Positions 6,875-16,011 of a stretch of 64,000 bases of DNA are shown here, piece after piece. The position numbers and the translations under genes are program-made. Within the stretch, counting starts at the first letter, position 1; each line of letters opens with the position of its first letter. Origin of the DNA: Holophagaceae bacterium (GTDB lineage Bacteria > Acidobacteriota > Holophagae > Holophagales > Holophagaceae); the NCBI GenBank assembly GCA_016720465.1, contig JADKKO010000001.1, positions 620,001 through 684,000 on the forward strand. Reading direction: 5' to 3'. The notes beneath the pieces were generated by a model, which ran no database searches, was not told the DNA's origin, and saw nothing but the letters and a program-made list of their open reading frames with translations.

Positions 6875-9766
6875 ATGCGCAAAGCCCTGCTTCCCCTCAT
6901 TCCCTGCTTGATCCTCGCAGCGGCGCCGGAATCTCCCAAACCCCTCAAAAGCGGCCAGGCGGGCCAGACCGCCAAAGCATTTCCCTTTCCAATCCACCAG
7001 AAGACTCTGCCTAATGGACTGAAAATCGTCGTTATTCCAACGGGACTCCCAAATCTGGTGAGCCTCCAGATCCCCGTGAGCACCGGCTCGCGGAACGAAG
7101 TGGAGCCCGGCAAATCCGGTTTCGCGCACTTCTTCGAACACATGATGTTCCGCGGCACCAGGACCGTTCCCCCGGAGCTGTGGAATCAAGCCCTGAAGGA
7201 GACCGGCGCGTCGCAGAATGCGTTCACCTCGGACGACCTGACGAACTACCACACGCTCTGCTCGAAAGATGATCTTGAAGGCTGGATCAAGCGGGAAGGG
7301 GACCGCTTCCAGAATCTTTCCTACAGCGAGGAAGGCTTCAAGACCGAGAGCCGCGCGGTGCTCGGCGAATACAACAAGAATTCCTCCAACCCCATCCAGA
7401 AGCTGCTGGAAGTCCAGCGCGACGCGGCCTTCACCACCCACACCTACAAGCACACGACCATGGGCTTCCTCAAGGACATCGAGGACATGCCCAACCAGTT
7501 CGCCTACTCGAAGCAGTTCTTCGACCGCTGGTACCGCCCCGGAAACGTGACCGTGATCCTCACCGGCGATGTGAGGCCTGAAACGGCCTTCCCGATGGTG
7601 GAGAAATACTTCAGTGGCTGGAAGCGGGGCACGGCGAAACCGCCCGCCGTTCCCGCCGAACCGGCCCCGGCCAAGCCCGTGGATGTGCGCCTGCCCTGGA
7701 CGAGCCCCACCCTGCCGTACATGACCGTGGGCTTCCACACGCCCGCGAAATTCAGCACGGCAGACAACAGCTCGGAGGCGCTGTCGCTGGCTTCGGAACT
7801 GCTGTTCGGGTCCCGTTCGGAGCTGTACCAGCGCCTGGTGGTGCGGGAACAGAAAGTCGACCAGTTCTTCGCCTTCGGCGGCGGGGCCAAGGATCCGGGG
7901 CTCTTCACCATCGGCGCCCGCGTGAAAAAGGCCGAGGACCTGGCCTATGTGCGCGATCTCATCCTCGACACCTGCGCCTCGGCCCGGGCCCTGCCCTTCT
8001 CCAGCGCCAAACTCCAGGACGCCAAGAACGAGGCCCGCCTTGCCTTCGCGCGGAGGCTCGATTCCACCGATTCCATCGCCGGCCTCATCGCGCGGCTGAC
8101 CTCCTACGGCCGGGATCCCGAAGCCGTGAACAAGCTCGCAGTCCTCCGGGATTCCGTCACCACCAGCGACCTCGCGCGCATCGCGCAAGCCACCTTCCTG
8201 GACAACCGCCGCGTCATAACGACGCTTGCCCATGGCGGCTTCCCCGCCAACCTGGACCAAGCCTTCGAGGGCGTGGAGGCCCGCGCCGCCAAGCTTGCTG
8301 AACTTCCAAACCTGCCCGTCCTGGAGCAGCCCAATGCCGCATCGCCGCTGGTCACCTTGCGCATGGCCTTCCGCGCGGGCTCCATCCACGATCCCGCCGG
8401 AAAGGAGGGCCTGGCCCAACTCGCCGCCAGCATGGTGGCCGACGCCAGCACCAAGAACCGCGGGCTTTCAGAGTTGGAAAAAGCCTATGCCGCCACGGGA
8501 TCGGGCCTAGGCGCCCTGGTGGACAAGGAACGCACGTCCTTCAGCCTCACGGCGCCCAGGATCAAGGCCGGCGAAGCCCTGGACCTGGCCATGGAACAGA
8601 TGCTCGAAGCCGGCTTCAAGGAGGAGGATTTCCAGCGCCTCAAGTCCCAGCAGCTCAACGCCCTCAACGTAGGACTCAAGGCCAGCAACGACGAGGAACT
8701 CGGCAAGCTGGCGCTGGAATCGCGCATGTTCGCCGAACCCTATGCCCATCCCGTGCTGGGCACCGCGAGCGGCATCCAGGCCATCTCGCTGGCCGATGTG
8801 AAAGCCTTCGCGAATGCCTACTACACGAAGAAGCGCCTTTCCATCGGCCTTGCGGGCTCCTATTCCGCCGAAGACAAAGCGGTCGTGCTGCGCGGCCTGG
8901 ACAAGCTTCCCGGCACCGATGCGCCCAAGGTGAGGGTCAGCGAAGCCGAACACCTCAGCGATGGCTCGCATATGCACATCGTCACCAAGGAGACGCGGTC
9001 GACCGCCATCTCCATCGGCATTCCCCTGCGCGAGCGGGATGCGGAAGGCCGGCCGGTGGATGCGCGGGTGAACCGGAAGCATCCTGATTTCGCAGCGCTC
9101 TGGGTGGCCACGGCCTACCTGGGCCAGCACCGCAACAGCACCGGCGTGCTCTACCAGCGGCTGCGCGAAGAGCGCGGCCTCAACTACGGCGACTACACGT
9201 ATCTGGAAGCCTTCCCCAACGGTGGCCGCCAATTCCAGCCCAGCCCCGGCGTGGCACGGGCTTTCAACATCTGGCAGGTCTGGATCCGCCCGGTGGAGCC
9301 GAAGAATGGCGCCTTCGCCCTCAAGGCCGCGCTCTTCGAGGTGCAGAAGCTCATCGCCAACGGCATGTCCGAGCATGATTTCAATTCGACCCGCACCATG
9401 CTCGTGAAGTTCCTGGACCATCTGAACGATACGGGCTCGAAAAAACTGGGGCACGACATGGACGATGCCTACCTGGGCGTGGGCCCCTACGCCGACACCT
9501 TCAAAGCCAAGCTGAAGGCTCTTTCCCGCGAGGATGTGAACCGCGCCATCAGGAAGTACCTGCGCACCTCCAACCTGGATATCGCCGTGGTGACCAAGGA
9601 CGCGGACCAATTCACGAAGGACCTGCTGGCGGATGCCTCGCCGATTCCCGCCTACACCGCGCCCAAGCCGCAATTGAAGGACGAGGACCTGGCCATTTCC
9701 AGATTCAAGCTGGATGTGGATCCGAAAAACATCTCCAAAGCGGCCCTGGAAGCGACGTTCAAGTAG
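6875..9766 (+). CDS. Exported M16 family zinc metallopeptidase, two-domain
   Basis: The 963-residue protein has an N-terminal signal peptide (MRKALLPLIPCLILAAA) and two insulinase-type M16 modules. The first contains the inverted zinc motif HFFEH (residues 85-89) and the downstream ESRAVLGEYNKN glutamate region. The second, from about residue 470 (LRMAFRAGSIHDPAGKEGLAQL), lacks HxxEH and is the usual inactive partner that closes the chamber. Such proteins degrade peptides in the periplasm. I chose ATG 6875, which has GGAG five bases upstream and gives a clean signal peptide, over the ATG at 6854. It follows msrBA by 81 bases on the same strand. Confidence 0.9.
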   Translation: MRKALLPLIPCLILAAAPESPKPLKSGQAGQTAKAFPFPIHQKTLPNGLKIVVIPTGLPNLVSLQIPVSTGSRNEVEPGKSGFAHFFEHMMFRGTRTVPPELWNQALKETGASQNAFTSDDLTNYHTLCSKDDLEGWIKREGDRFQNLSYSEEGFKTESRAVLGEYNKNSSNPIQKLLEVQRDAAFTTHTYKHTTMGFLKDIEDMPNQFAYSKQFFDRWYRPGNVTVILTGDVRPETAFPMVEKYFSGWKRGTAKPPAVPAEPAPAKPVDVRLPWTSPTLPYMTVGFHTPAKFSTADNSSEALSLASELLFGSRSELYQRLVVREQKVDQFFAFGGGAKDPGLFTIGARVKKAEDLAYVRDLILDTCASARALPFSSAKLQDAKNEARLAFARRLDSTDSIAGLIARLTSYGRDPEAVNKLAVLRDSVTTSDLARIAQATFLDNRRVITTLAHGGFPANLDQAFEGVEARAAKLAELPNLPVLEQPNAASPLVTLRMAFRAGSIHDPAGKEGLAQLAASMVADASTKNRGLSELEKAYAATGSGLGALVDKERTSFSLTAPRIKAGEALDLAMEQMLEAGFKEEDFQRLKSQQLNALNVGLKASNDEELGKLALESRMFAEPYAHPVLGTASGIQAISLADVKAFANAYYTKKRLSIGLAGSYSAEDKAVVLRGLDKLPGTDAPKVRVSEAEHLSDGSHMHIVTKETRSTAISIGIPLRERDAEGRPVDARVNRKHPDFAALWVATAYLGQHRNSTGVLYQRLREERGLNYGDYTYLEAFPNGGRQFQPSPGVARAFNIWQVWIRPVEPKNGAFALKAALFEVQKLIANGMSEHDFNSTRTMLVKFLDHLNDTGSKKLGHDMDDAYLGVGPYADTFKAKLKALSREDVNRAIRKYLRTSNLDIAVVTKDADQFTKDLLADASPIPAYTAPKPQLKDEDLAISRFKLDVDPKNISKAALEATFK

Positions 9767-9867
9767 AGACGGGGCCTGAAGCCGGGAGTCCACAGCCGGG
9801 AGCCTGATTCCTTCCGCGGAACCTCCGTGGAATCCAGGGCAATATTGGATGTCCCCCGGGAGTTTCA

Positions 9868-12021
9868 TTGCTGCCCTTCCTGCTGGCGGTGCCTGCCCTC
9901 GTCCAATCCCTGCCGCCGGACCCCCGGGATTTGCCGGGGGCCTGGGAGCGGATGTTGGAAATGCACCGCGAGGAGCAATATCCCTGGCCCCGATGGCGCC
10001 TTCTGGCGCGGGTTCCGGTGAGCGCGGACACGCTGCGGACCGATCCGCTGTTGAGGCTGCTCTCTTCCGGCGAGCTGGGCTTGAATCCCTATTCCGCCAA
10101 AGAAACAGGCGCCATCTGGACCCAGAAGGAATGGCCCCAAAGCCTCGATTGGGCGCTGATTTCCCCCGAGGGCAACCTGGCGGCGACGGGCTCCGGCGCG
10201 CCCTCGGGTGCAGCCCTGGAAGGCCCCATTTTCAAGAGCGCCTGGAAGAGCCGGGGAGAGCGGTTCGCCGACTTCGTGAAAAGCCAGAATGCCTCCGGCG
10301 AGGCCTGGGGTGATGCGCTTCAGGATGCGGGCCATTTGATGCATTTCATCGACACGCTGCTCCAGGCGGATGCCCAAAAGCCGCTGCCATGGTGGGTTTG
10401 GGAGACACCGCTCCCGGATCCGCTGCTGCTCGCCCTGAAGGAAAAATCCGAAAAGGAATGGATCAAGGCCCTCGAAGGCCTGCGCCGCCAGAAAGGCTAT
10501 GAACGCTGGCCAGGATTGTCCGGCGCCTTGGCCCTGGCTCCCGAGACGCCCTCCCAGGCCATGAAGGATGCGCTCCGGCCCCTGCTCGGGGAGCTCGTCC
10601 AGGAATTGCACCGTACTCCCCAGAGCGGGGCCCTGTGGTCCGCCTGGTCTCAGGTGGCCAGACGCCTTCCGGTGGAAACCAGCGAGTTCACGCCCTCCCT
10701 GTTCGCGGTGCCCGAAGGGGATCCCTGGCCGCCCCCCGCGGGCCTGCGCGCGGCCGTGCCGCTGTTGAAGGCGCGGGGTGATCTGCGGATGCTTCTCGCC
10801 TATTGCCGCAACCAACTGCACTCACCAGTTCCGGGGACCATCGGATCGGAAGAAGCCTGGCGCCGGGAGCGCATGCAGCGGATCCAGGATTGGGGCCTGC
10901 CGGGCCTGGAGGCCCTGGCGGGCCTGAGGGCCGAAAGGGACGGATTGGTCTGGATCGAAGAGCTGCACCGCTTGTGGGGCAAGGAGTGGGCGAAATCGAA
11001 TCTCCATGCCTTCCTCCGCCGCCTGGATCCAGAGTGGCTGCCGGAAAGCTGGGACAAGGCCCTGCGGGCCGAGCCCCTTGAAGATCCTCCCCTGCCGGAG
11101 CCGCAGGAACCATTTTCCGCTCCCTATTTGGCCCTGGATGCCCAAAATGACGCGGGGCTGGCAAAGGGCTGGAGAGCCCTGCGCGAATCTTCCGAACTGG
11201 ACGCCTGGGGCCCCGGGGATCTTCAGTGGAAGTCCCTTTCCAAAGACCAATTGAAACGGGTGCGGGAGGACTTCGGCCTCGATGCGAAACCCCGCTGGTT
11301 CCTGTTCCAGGGCAGCAGTCTCAAGGCCAGCGGCACCGGCGCGCCCGATCCGGCCTACATCCAGGGGCGCCTGCGCAGCCTCGGCGTCCCCAGGTTGGAG
11401 GAGCTCACCGGTTTCCTGTCCCGGCACCCGGAACAGAGGGAGGCCCGTATCGAACGGTTCCAACTGCTGCGCAACCGGCTGCCTCAACCGAGGCTGGAAG
11501 CTAATTTCCGCTTGGATGCCGAAGCGGCCCTGTTGCCCGTCACGCCGCAAGGCGCCTGGTCCCCCTCGGGCGAAGCCTGGCGCTCGTCCGCGCAGCGGGT
11601 GCTCCCCAGGCTTGAGGAATCGCTTCGCCACTGGCCCTCGGACCTGGGCGCCTGGAAGGCCTGGCTGGCCTGGTCGGAGTTGGCCGCCCTCAAGCCCAAG
11701 GCCGCGGCCTTGGCTGCAACCCTGGAGCCGTGGCCCCGGCTCCGTTTTGAAGCCGAGCAGCTCATCGCCAGGCAGCTCAGGAACCGGGGGGATTGGAAGA
11801 CCTTGCAGACCTTCGCCCAGGACCGTTGGGACGCCCTGGTGGACCAGGCGCGCCCCATCCACCCCGCCATTCCGGATCTGGATCCACGCTCGGCCAATGA
11901 GCTGGATGTCTGGCTTTCCTTCCTGGAAGACGTTTTGCAGGCCCAGGGCCAACCCAACGCAGCCAGGCCGTTGCGGGCGAAGTACCAGGAGCTGACGCTG
12001 CGGAAGCCCCACGGGAAGTGA
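9868..12021 (+). CDS. Large exported protein of unknown function
   Basis: This 717-residue protein matches no family I recognise. It starts from a TTG with GGGAG five bases upstream, and the first residues (LLPFLLAVPALVQS) look like a short signal peptide. No ATG is available in frame before residue 29, where the signal would be lost. The rest is rich in Leu, Trp, Pro and Glu, with many helix-forming stretches of the kind seen in helical-repeat proteins, but no repeat is clear by eye and there are no cysteine or metal motifs. It lies 101 bases after the M16 peptidase and ends nine bases from the convergent histidine kinase. Confidence 0.7.
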   Translation: MLPFLLAVPALVQSLPPDPRDLPGAWERMLEMHREEQYPWPRWRLLARVPVSADTLRTDPLLRLLSSGELGLNPYSAKETGAIWTQKEWPQSLDWALISPEGNLAATGSGAPSGAALEGPIFKSAWKSRGERFADFVKSQNASGEAWGDALQDAGHLMHFIDTLLQADAQKPLPWWVWETPLPDPLLLALKEKSEKEWIKALEGLRRQKGYERWPGLSGALALAPETPSQAMKDALRPLLGELVQELHRTPQSGALWSAWSQVARRLPVETSEFTPSLFAVPEGDPWPPPAGLRAAVPLLKARGDLRMLLAYCRNQLHSPVPGTIGSEEAWRRERMQRIQDWGLPGLEALAGLRAERDGLVWIEELHRLWGKEWAKSNLHAFLRRLDPEWLPESWDKALRAEPLEDPPLPEPQEPFSAPYLALDAQNDAGLAKGWRALRESSELDAWGPGDLQWKSLSKDQLKRVREDFGLDAKPRWFLFQGSSLKASGTGAPDPAYIQGRLRSLGVPRLEELTGFLSRHPEQREARIERFQLLRNRLPQPRLEANFRLDAEAALLPVTPQGAWSPSGEAWRSSAQRVLPRLEESLRHWPSDLGAWKAWLAWSELAALKPKAAALAATLEPWPRLRFEAEQLIARQLRNRGDWKTLQTFAQDRWDALVDQARPIHPAIPDLDPRSANELDVWLSFLEDVLQAQGQPNAARPLRAKYQELTLRKPHGK

Positions 12022-12030
12022 TGCGGAATC

Positions 12031-14751
12031 CTACCCTTGGCCCTCGGCCGGGAAACGCCAGGGAATGGACATTTTGAAGACCGAACCCTCGAGGTAGGCG
12101 CTCTCGACCTGGATGGTGCCGCCCATGAGTTCCACAAGATTCTTCGAGATGGCCAGGCCCAGGCCTGATCCGCCGAAACGCCGGGTGATGGATGTATCCA
12201 CCTGGGTGAATTTGTCGAACAATTTCCCGAGTTTTTCCCGGTGGATCCCGATGCCCGTATCCTCCACCACCGCTTCCAGGCGGCGGGCCGCCGGGTTGAA
12301 ACCCATGTGCAGCCTCACAGCTCCGCGTTCCGTGAATTTCAGCGCGTTCCCGACCAGGTTCACGAGGACCTGGCGCAGCCGCTGGGGATCGCCCACCAGG
12401 AGGGGCGGCAGGGTGCCATCGATATCCACGGAAAAAGCCAGCCCCTTCTGCGCGGCCTGGGAGGTGAAAAGGCTCCGGACCTCTTCGCCGACCTTGCGCG
12501 CGTCGAAGGGCAGCTCTTCCAGTTCCATCTGGCCCGCTTCGATCTTGGAGATATCGAGAATGTCGTTGATCAAGGCCATCAGGCCCTGGGCGGAGGTGCC
12601 CACGGTCTCGGCCAAGTCAGCCTGGTCTTCATCCAGGCCCGTCTGCTGGAGCAGGTAGTTCATGCCGATGATCGCGTTCATGGGCGTCCGGATTTCGTGG
12701 CTCATCACCGCCAGGAACTCGCTTTTGGCGCGCGACGCTGCTTCCGCGGCCTCCTTGGCGGTCAGCAGTTCCTTTTCCGCCATCTTGCGGGGGGTGATGT
12801 CGTTCATGGAACCGGCCATGCGCGTGGCCCGGCCTTCCGCATTCCAGATGGCCTGGCCGCGGGAGCGGAACCACCGGTATTCGCCGCTGGGCATCCGGAA
12901 TCGGAACTCGATGTCGTAGGGCCGCCGGTATTTGATGTGCTCATAGATGGCCCGGCCGATGCTTTCCTGGTCGTCAGGATGGGCCCATTGGCCCCATTCG
13001 CGGACGTTGGGAGGATCGACTCCAGGGGCCAGGCCCAGCAGTTCCTTCATGCGGTCGGAAAAGTAGGCTTCGCCTGTTTGGAGGTTCGTGTCCCAGATCC
13101 CTTCGTTGGAACCCTGGGATACCAGCGCATAGCGTTCTTCGCTCTCGCGGAGGGCTTCCTCGGACTGCTTCCGTTCCGTGAGGTCCCGGATGGAGGCGAT
13201 CCGCACGAGGCGGCCCTTGTACATCACGGAGCTGCCGGTGATCTCCGCCGGGAAACTGCTGCCGTCCTTGCGCAATCCAGAGATTTCGTAAGGCGTGGTG
13301 CTGCCCGATCGCACCATTTCCGCGATCTTTCCGCGGTCCTGCTCCACCGCGAGGCTAAGCGCGGAAAGGCCGATCATCTCCTCGGCGGTCCCCCCCCACA
13401 TCCGCGCGAGGGAATGGTTGGCGTCGATGATGATTCCGTTCTCGTTCATCAGCACGCCATCCGTGGTGCCTTCGCTCATGGCCCTGAAGCGGCTCTCGCT
13501 GTCCTGCACCGCCTGTTCCGCCTTCTTCCTCTCGGTCAGGTCGTAGAAGGCCGTCAGGAAGGCGGTCTTGCCATCGAACTTGATGACTCTGGAGGTGACC
13601 TCCACCAGCCTCGGGCCGCTGGAGGTCTTCATTTCCAGCTCCATCCGGTCCACCCGGCCATCTCTGAAGATGCGCTCCACGAACGTATCCCGGTCCTCGG
13701 GATGCTCATAGAAAGTCGGGGACTGGAGCCCGATGACCGCTTCCCGCTTGAGGCCCACGAACTCCTCCATGGGGCCGTTGATATAGAGGATCTCCGGCTC
13801 GGGATAGCCGATGATCACCATGGGCACCGCCAAGGTTTCCGTCACCATGCGGAACCGGCCTTCGGATTCGCCAGCTGTGGCTTCGGCGATATTCCGTTCG
13901 GAAAGCAGCGCGCTCAGCGCCATGGAGGTGATCGCCAGCACCGTCAGGAAGGCCCTGAGCAGGACCATGGATGGATTTCCCGCCCCCGCCACCAGGGGAC
14001 CGAGTCCGCTGATGGTGGCAGGGATGGCGAAGGCCGCCACCAGGGCCACGGCGAAGATCGATCCGCGTTGGCCGAAGCGCAGGCAGGCCCAGATCACCAC
14101 GGGGTAGACCAGGAAGGGCAGCCGGTAGTGTTGGGAGCCGAATCCAACCCCGTAATACGAAACGACGCCGAGCAAGGCCAGCATGGCCGCGAATTCAGCG
14201 ATCTCCGCCCGTTTGGACCTGGGCCAGGGCTTCACGGCCATCAGCAGCAGCGGCGTCATCAGCAGGCCGCTGGTGGCTTCCCCCAGCCACCAGCGGCCGA
14301 AGAAAGGCAGGAATGCGCCCCAGGGAAGCATGCCTCCCAGCGCGAAAATGGTCGCTCCCAGGGTGGCCCCCACCGTGGTGGAAACCAGCCCGCCGAAAAC
14401 CACCAGCACCACCACGTCCCTCAAGCGGTTCATGCCCAGATCGAAGCCGGCCCTCACCATCAGCCAATAGCCCAGCCAGATTTCAATGGTGTTCGCCATG
14501 GCGATGCCGAGATCCACCCAGCCTGGCGACTTGGTGTTCAGCATCACCGTGGCCAACGCGCCGATGAACACGCCCGGCCAAAGCTTCACCCCCCCGATGA
14601 GCAGCGCAGCCAAGGCGATGCCCTTGGGCAGCCAGAGCGCAGTGTCGCGGCTGTCCGGGAACGTCATCAGATAGGAACACTTCGCGGCCAGCGGATAGAC
14701 CGCCGCGATCAATAGCATCTGGAATACAAGCGTTCGCCAGCGGGGTGTCAT
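12031..14751 (-). CDS. MASE1-PAS hybrid-type sensor histidine kinase without receiver
   Basis: The 906-residue protein has an N-terminal MASE1-like sensor of about eight membrane helices (residues ~5-290; note ALWLPKGIALAALL), then three PAS/PAC units (around 300-410, 415-535 and 540-665). A HisKA domain follows with phospho-acceptor SHEIRTPMNAIIG near residue 680, and then a HATPase domain with NLVGNALKFTERG (N box) and DTGIGI (G1). It ends shortly after the ATPase, so the receiver domain common in this class is missing, and no response regulator gene is adjacent. It would phosphorylate an unlinked regulator in response to a membrane or PAS-bound signal. The ATG at 14751 starts a typical first membrane segment. 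Confidence 0.9.
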   Translation of the reverse strand: MTPRWRTLVFQMLLIAAVYPLAAKCSYLMTFPDSRDTALWLPKGIALAALLIGGVKLWPGVFIGALATVMLNTKSPGWVDLGIAMANTIEIWLGYWLMVRAGFDLGMNRLRDVVVLVVFGGLVSTTVGATLGATIFALGGMLPWGAFLPFFGRWWLGEATSGLLMTPLLLMAVKPWPRSKRAEIAEFAAMLALLGVVSYYGVGFGSQHYRLPFLVYPVVIWACLRFGQRGSIFAVALVAAFAIPATISGLGPLVAGAGNPSMVLLRAFLTVLAITSMALSALLSERNIAEATAGESEGRFRMVTETLAVPMVIIGYPEPEILYINGPMEEFVGLKREAVIGLQSPTFYEHPEDRDTFVERIFRDGRVDRMELEMKTSSGPRLVEVTSRVIKFDGKTAFLTAFYDLTERKKAEQAVQDSESRFRAMSEGTTDGVLMNENGIIIDANHSLARMWGGTAEEMIGLSALSLAVEQDRGKIAEMVRSGSTTPYEISGLRKDGSSFPAEITGSSVMYKGRLVRIASIRDLTERKQSEEALRESEERYALVSQGSNEGIWDTNLQTGEAYFSDRMKELLGLAPGVDPPNVREWGQWAHPDDQESIGRAIYEHIKYRRPYDIEFRFRMPSGEYRWFRSRGQAIWNAEGRATRMAGSMNDITPRKMAEKELLTAKEAAEAASRAKSEFLAVMSHEIRTPMNAIIGMNYLLQQTGLDEDQADLAETVGTSAQGLMALINDILDISKIEAGQMELEELPFDARKVGEEVRSLFTSQAAQKGLAFSVDIDGTLPPLLVGDPQRLRQVLVNLVGNALKFTERGAVRLHMGFNPAARRLEAVVEDTGIGIHREKLGKLFDKFTQVDTSITRRFGGSGLGLAISKNLVELMGGTIQVESAYLEGSVFKMSIPWRFPAEGQG

Positions 14752-14825
14752 TGAGTCCTAGCTTAACGACCCCCAGGACGGTTAGGAACCGTTATGGAAT
14801 GACCGGGATATCCCGTTCCATTGGA

Positions 14826-15539
14826 TCACCAGGCCAGTTTCTGGATGCTTTCGCGGATTTCAGCCGGCGCGTCCAGCCGATGCAGGCTCCGATCCAGGCG
14901 GCTGAGGTACGCCTCGCGAAGCGCCTTGCCCGGCTTGGACCAGTCGGCCCGGTCCCAATCCAGGGCCAGGAGGGACCCGGCTCCGTCGATGATGAAGTTC
15001 GTCGCATTGAGATCCGGCGCGTGCAGGCCCCAGGCAGAAAGCGAACCGAGCAACGCGGCCAGTTGCGGCAACAATTCGCCCGTCCGTCCAAAGTCGCGCG
15101 CCCAGGGCGATGCATCCACGTGGCGCGTGAAATAGATGCCTTCCACCCCCCAATAATGGGGACGGAACGCAAAGCCCATCGGTTCCACCGTGGGAAAGCC
15201 GTTCTCCCAGAGCGCCCGATGGATGTCGGCCTCCTTCTGGAAGCGTCCGCTGGTGAAATAGGTCCGTTCGTTCACCTGCCTTATGGCCCCGCCCCGCCGG
15301 TAGGGCCGCAACACCACCTGCCCCCGTCGGTGGACGCCGCCCCGACCGAAGGCTTCGCCGAGGCGGCTGGGCGCCCCCGAAAGATCCAAATCTGGAGGCC
15401 CGACTCGGATCCAATCCGCCCCGAGATCTCCCAGGTTCTGGTTTTCCATCCGCGTCCAGGGACCCAGTCCCTTGCGAGTCTGGTAGGGCCAGGAATCCGG
15501 GAGGGGGGGAATGCGCGCGCTCAAAGTTGTCCTGTTCAC
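14826..15539 (-). CDS. Lipopolysaccharide core kinase-like protein (KdkA/WaaP family)
   Basis: The 237-residue protein resembles 3-deoxy-D-manno-octulosonic acid kinases. Signs are VVLRPYRRGG (the glycine-rich ATP region), FQKEADIHRAL with the conserved glutamate helix, LHAPDLNATNFI in place of the HxDLxxxN catalytic loop, and LLALDWDRA as the metal-binding aspartate segment. It would phosphorylate the inner core of lipopolysaccharide on the cytoplasmic face of the inner membrane. The start is uncertain: the GTG at 15539 is the longest, and the first ~30 residues carry no family signature, so a later start is possible. No LPS gene is adjacent. Confidence 0.75.
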   Translation of the reverse strand: MNRTTLSARIPPLPDSWPYQTRKGLGPWTRMENQNLGDLGADWIRVGPPDLDLSGAPSRLGEAFGRGGVHRRGQVVLRPYRRGGAIRQVNERTYFTSGRFQKEADIHRALWENGFPTVEPMGFAFRPHYWGVEGIYFTRHVDASPWARDFGRTGELLPQLAALLGSLSAWGLHAPDLNATNFIIDGAGSLLALDWDRADWSKPGKALREAYLSRLDRSLHRLDAPAEIRESIQKLAW

Positions 15540-16011
15540 CTGCTTCAGCTTCGCCTGCTTCGCCTGCCCTGGAAACCCCGATTACAGAGTTGAATAGTTC
15601 CCTTCGCTGAATCTCTGTGGACGGACGAACCTCTTTACGCGATGCGGCGCCGAGGACAAGCACGGTCTCGCCCCCCGCGACGAAATCCTTTGTTAGGTTG
15701 GCGAAAGGACGGGATCGGGCGGTGGTGTTGGATCTGCGGCTTGGAATTCATGACCGGGATTACCGGAGCCTGAATTCAAACGACTTGCAGGTTGGCTTCA
15801 GTGCGGCGCGCCGCGGACGGAATCCACTGCACAAAAAATGCAGCAATCCGTAAAGACCCTGTGAACAAAAAACTTCGACGGGGTAAACGCGGAGATTCCC
15901 ACAAGGGCTGCGGAAAAGCCCCCAGGCAATGACTGCCGGGTTCCACACCGGCCATCGTCCCGGCGCCTTCGCGAAGTTTTCGGAAACGCGCGGGTCCTCG
16001 CATCCATTGCT
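15540..16011. other. Gene-free spacer
   Basis: I see no gene that I can support in this 472-base gap downstream of the SCP2 gene and upstream of the kinase. A short nine-base word tract (CTTCGCCTG) is visible at about 15541-15566. There is a small hairpin CTGCA/TGCAG around 15828-15844. A 78-codon open frame at 15617-15853 has no ribosome site and no family features. Confidence 0.55.

Noticed and set aside
15617..15853. A 78-codon plus-strand gene in the spacer
   Set aside because: It has no ribosome site, no family features and ends in a repeat-like region.
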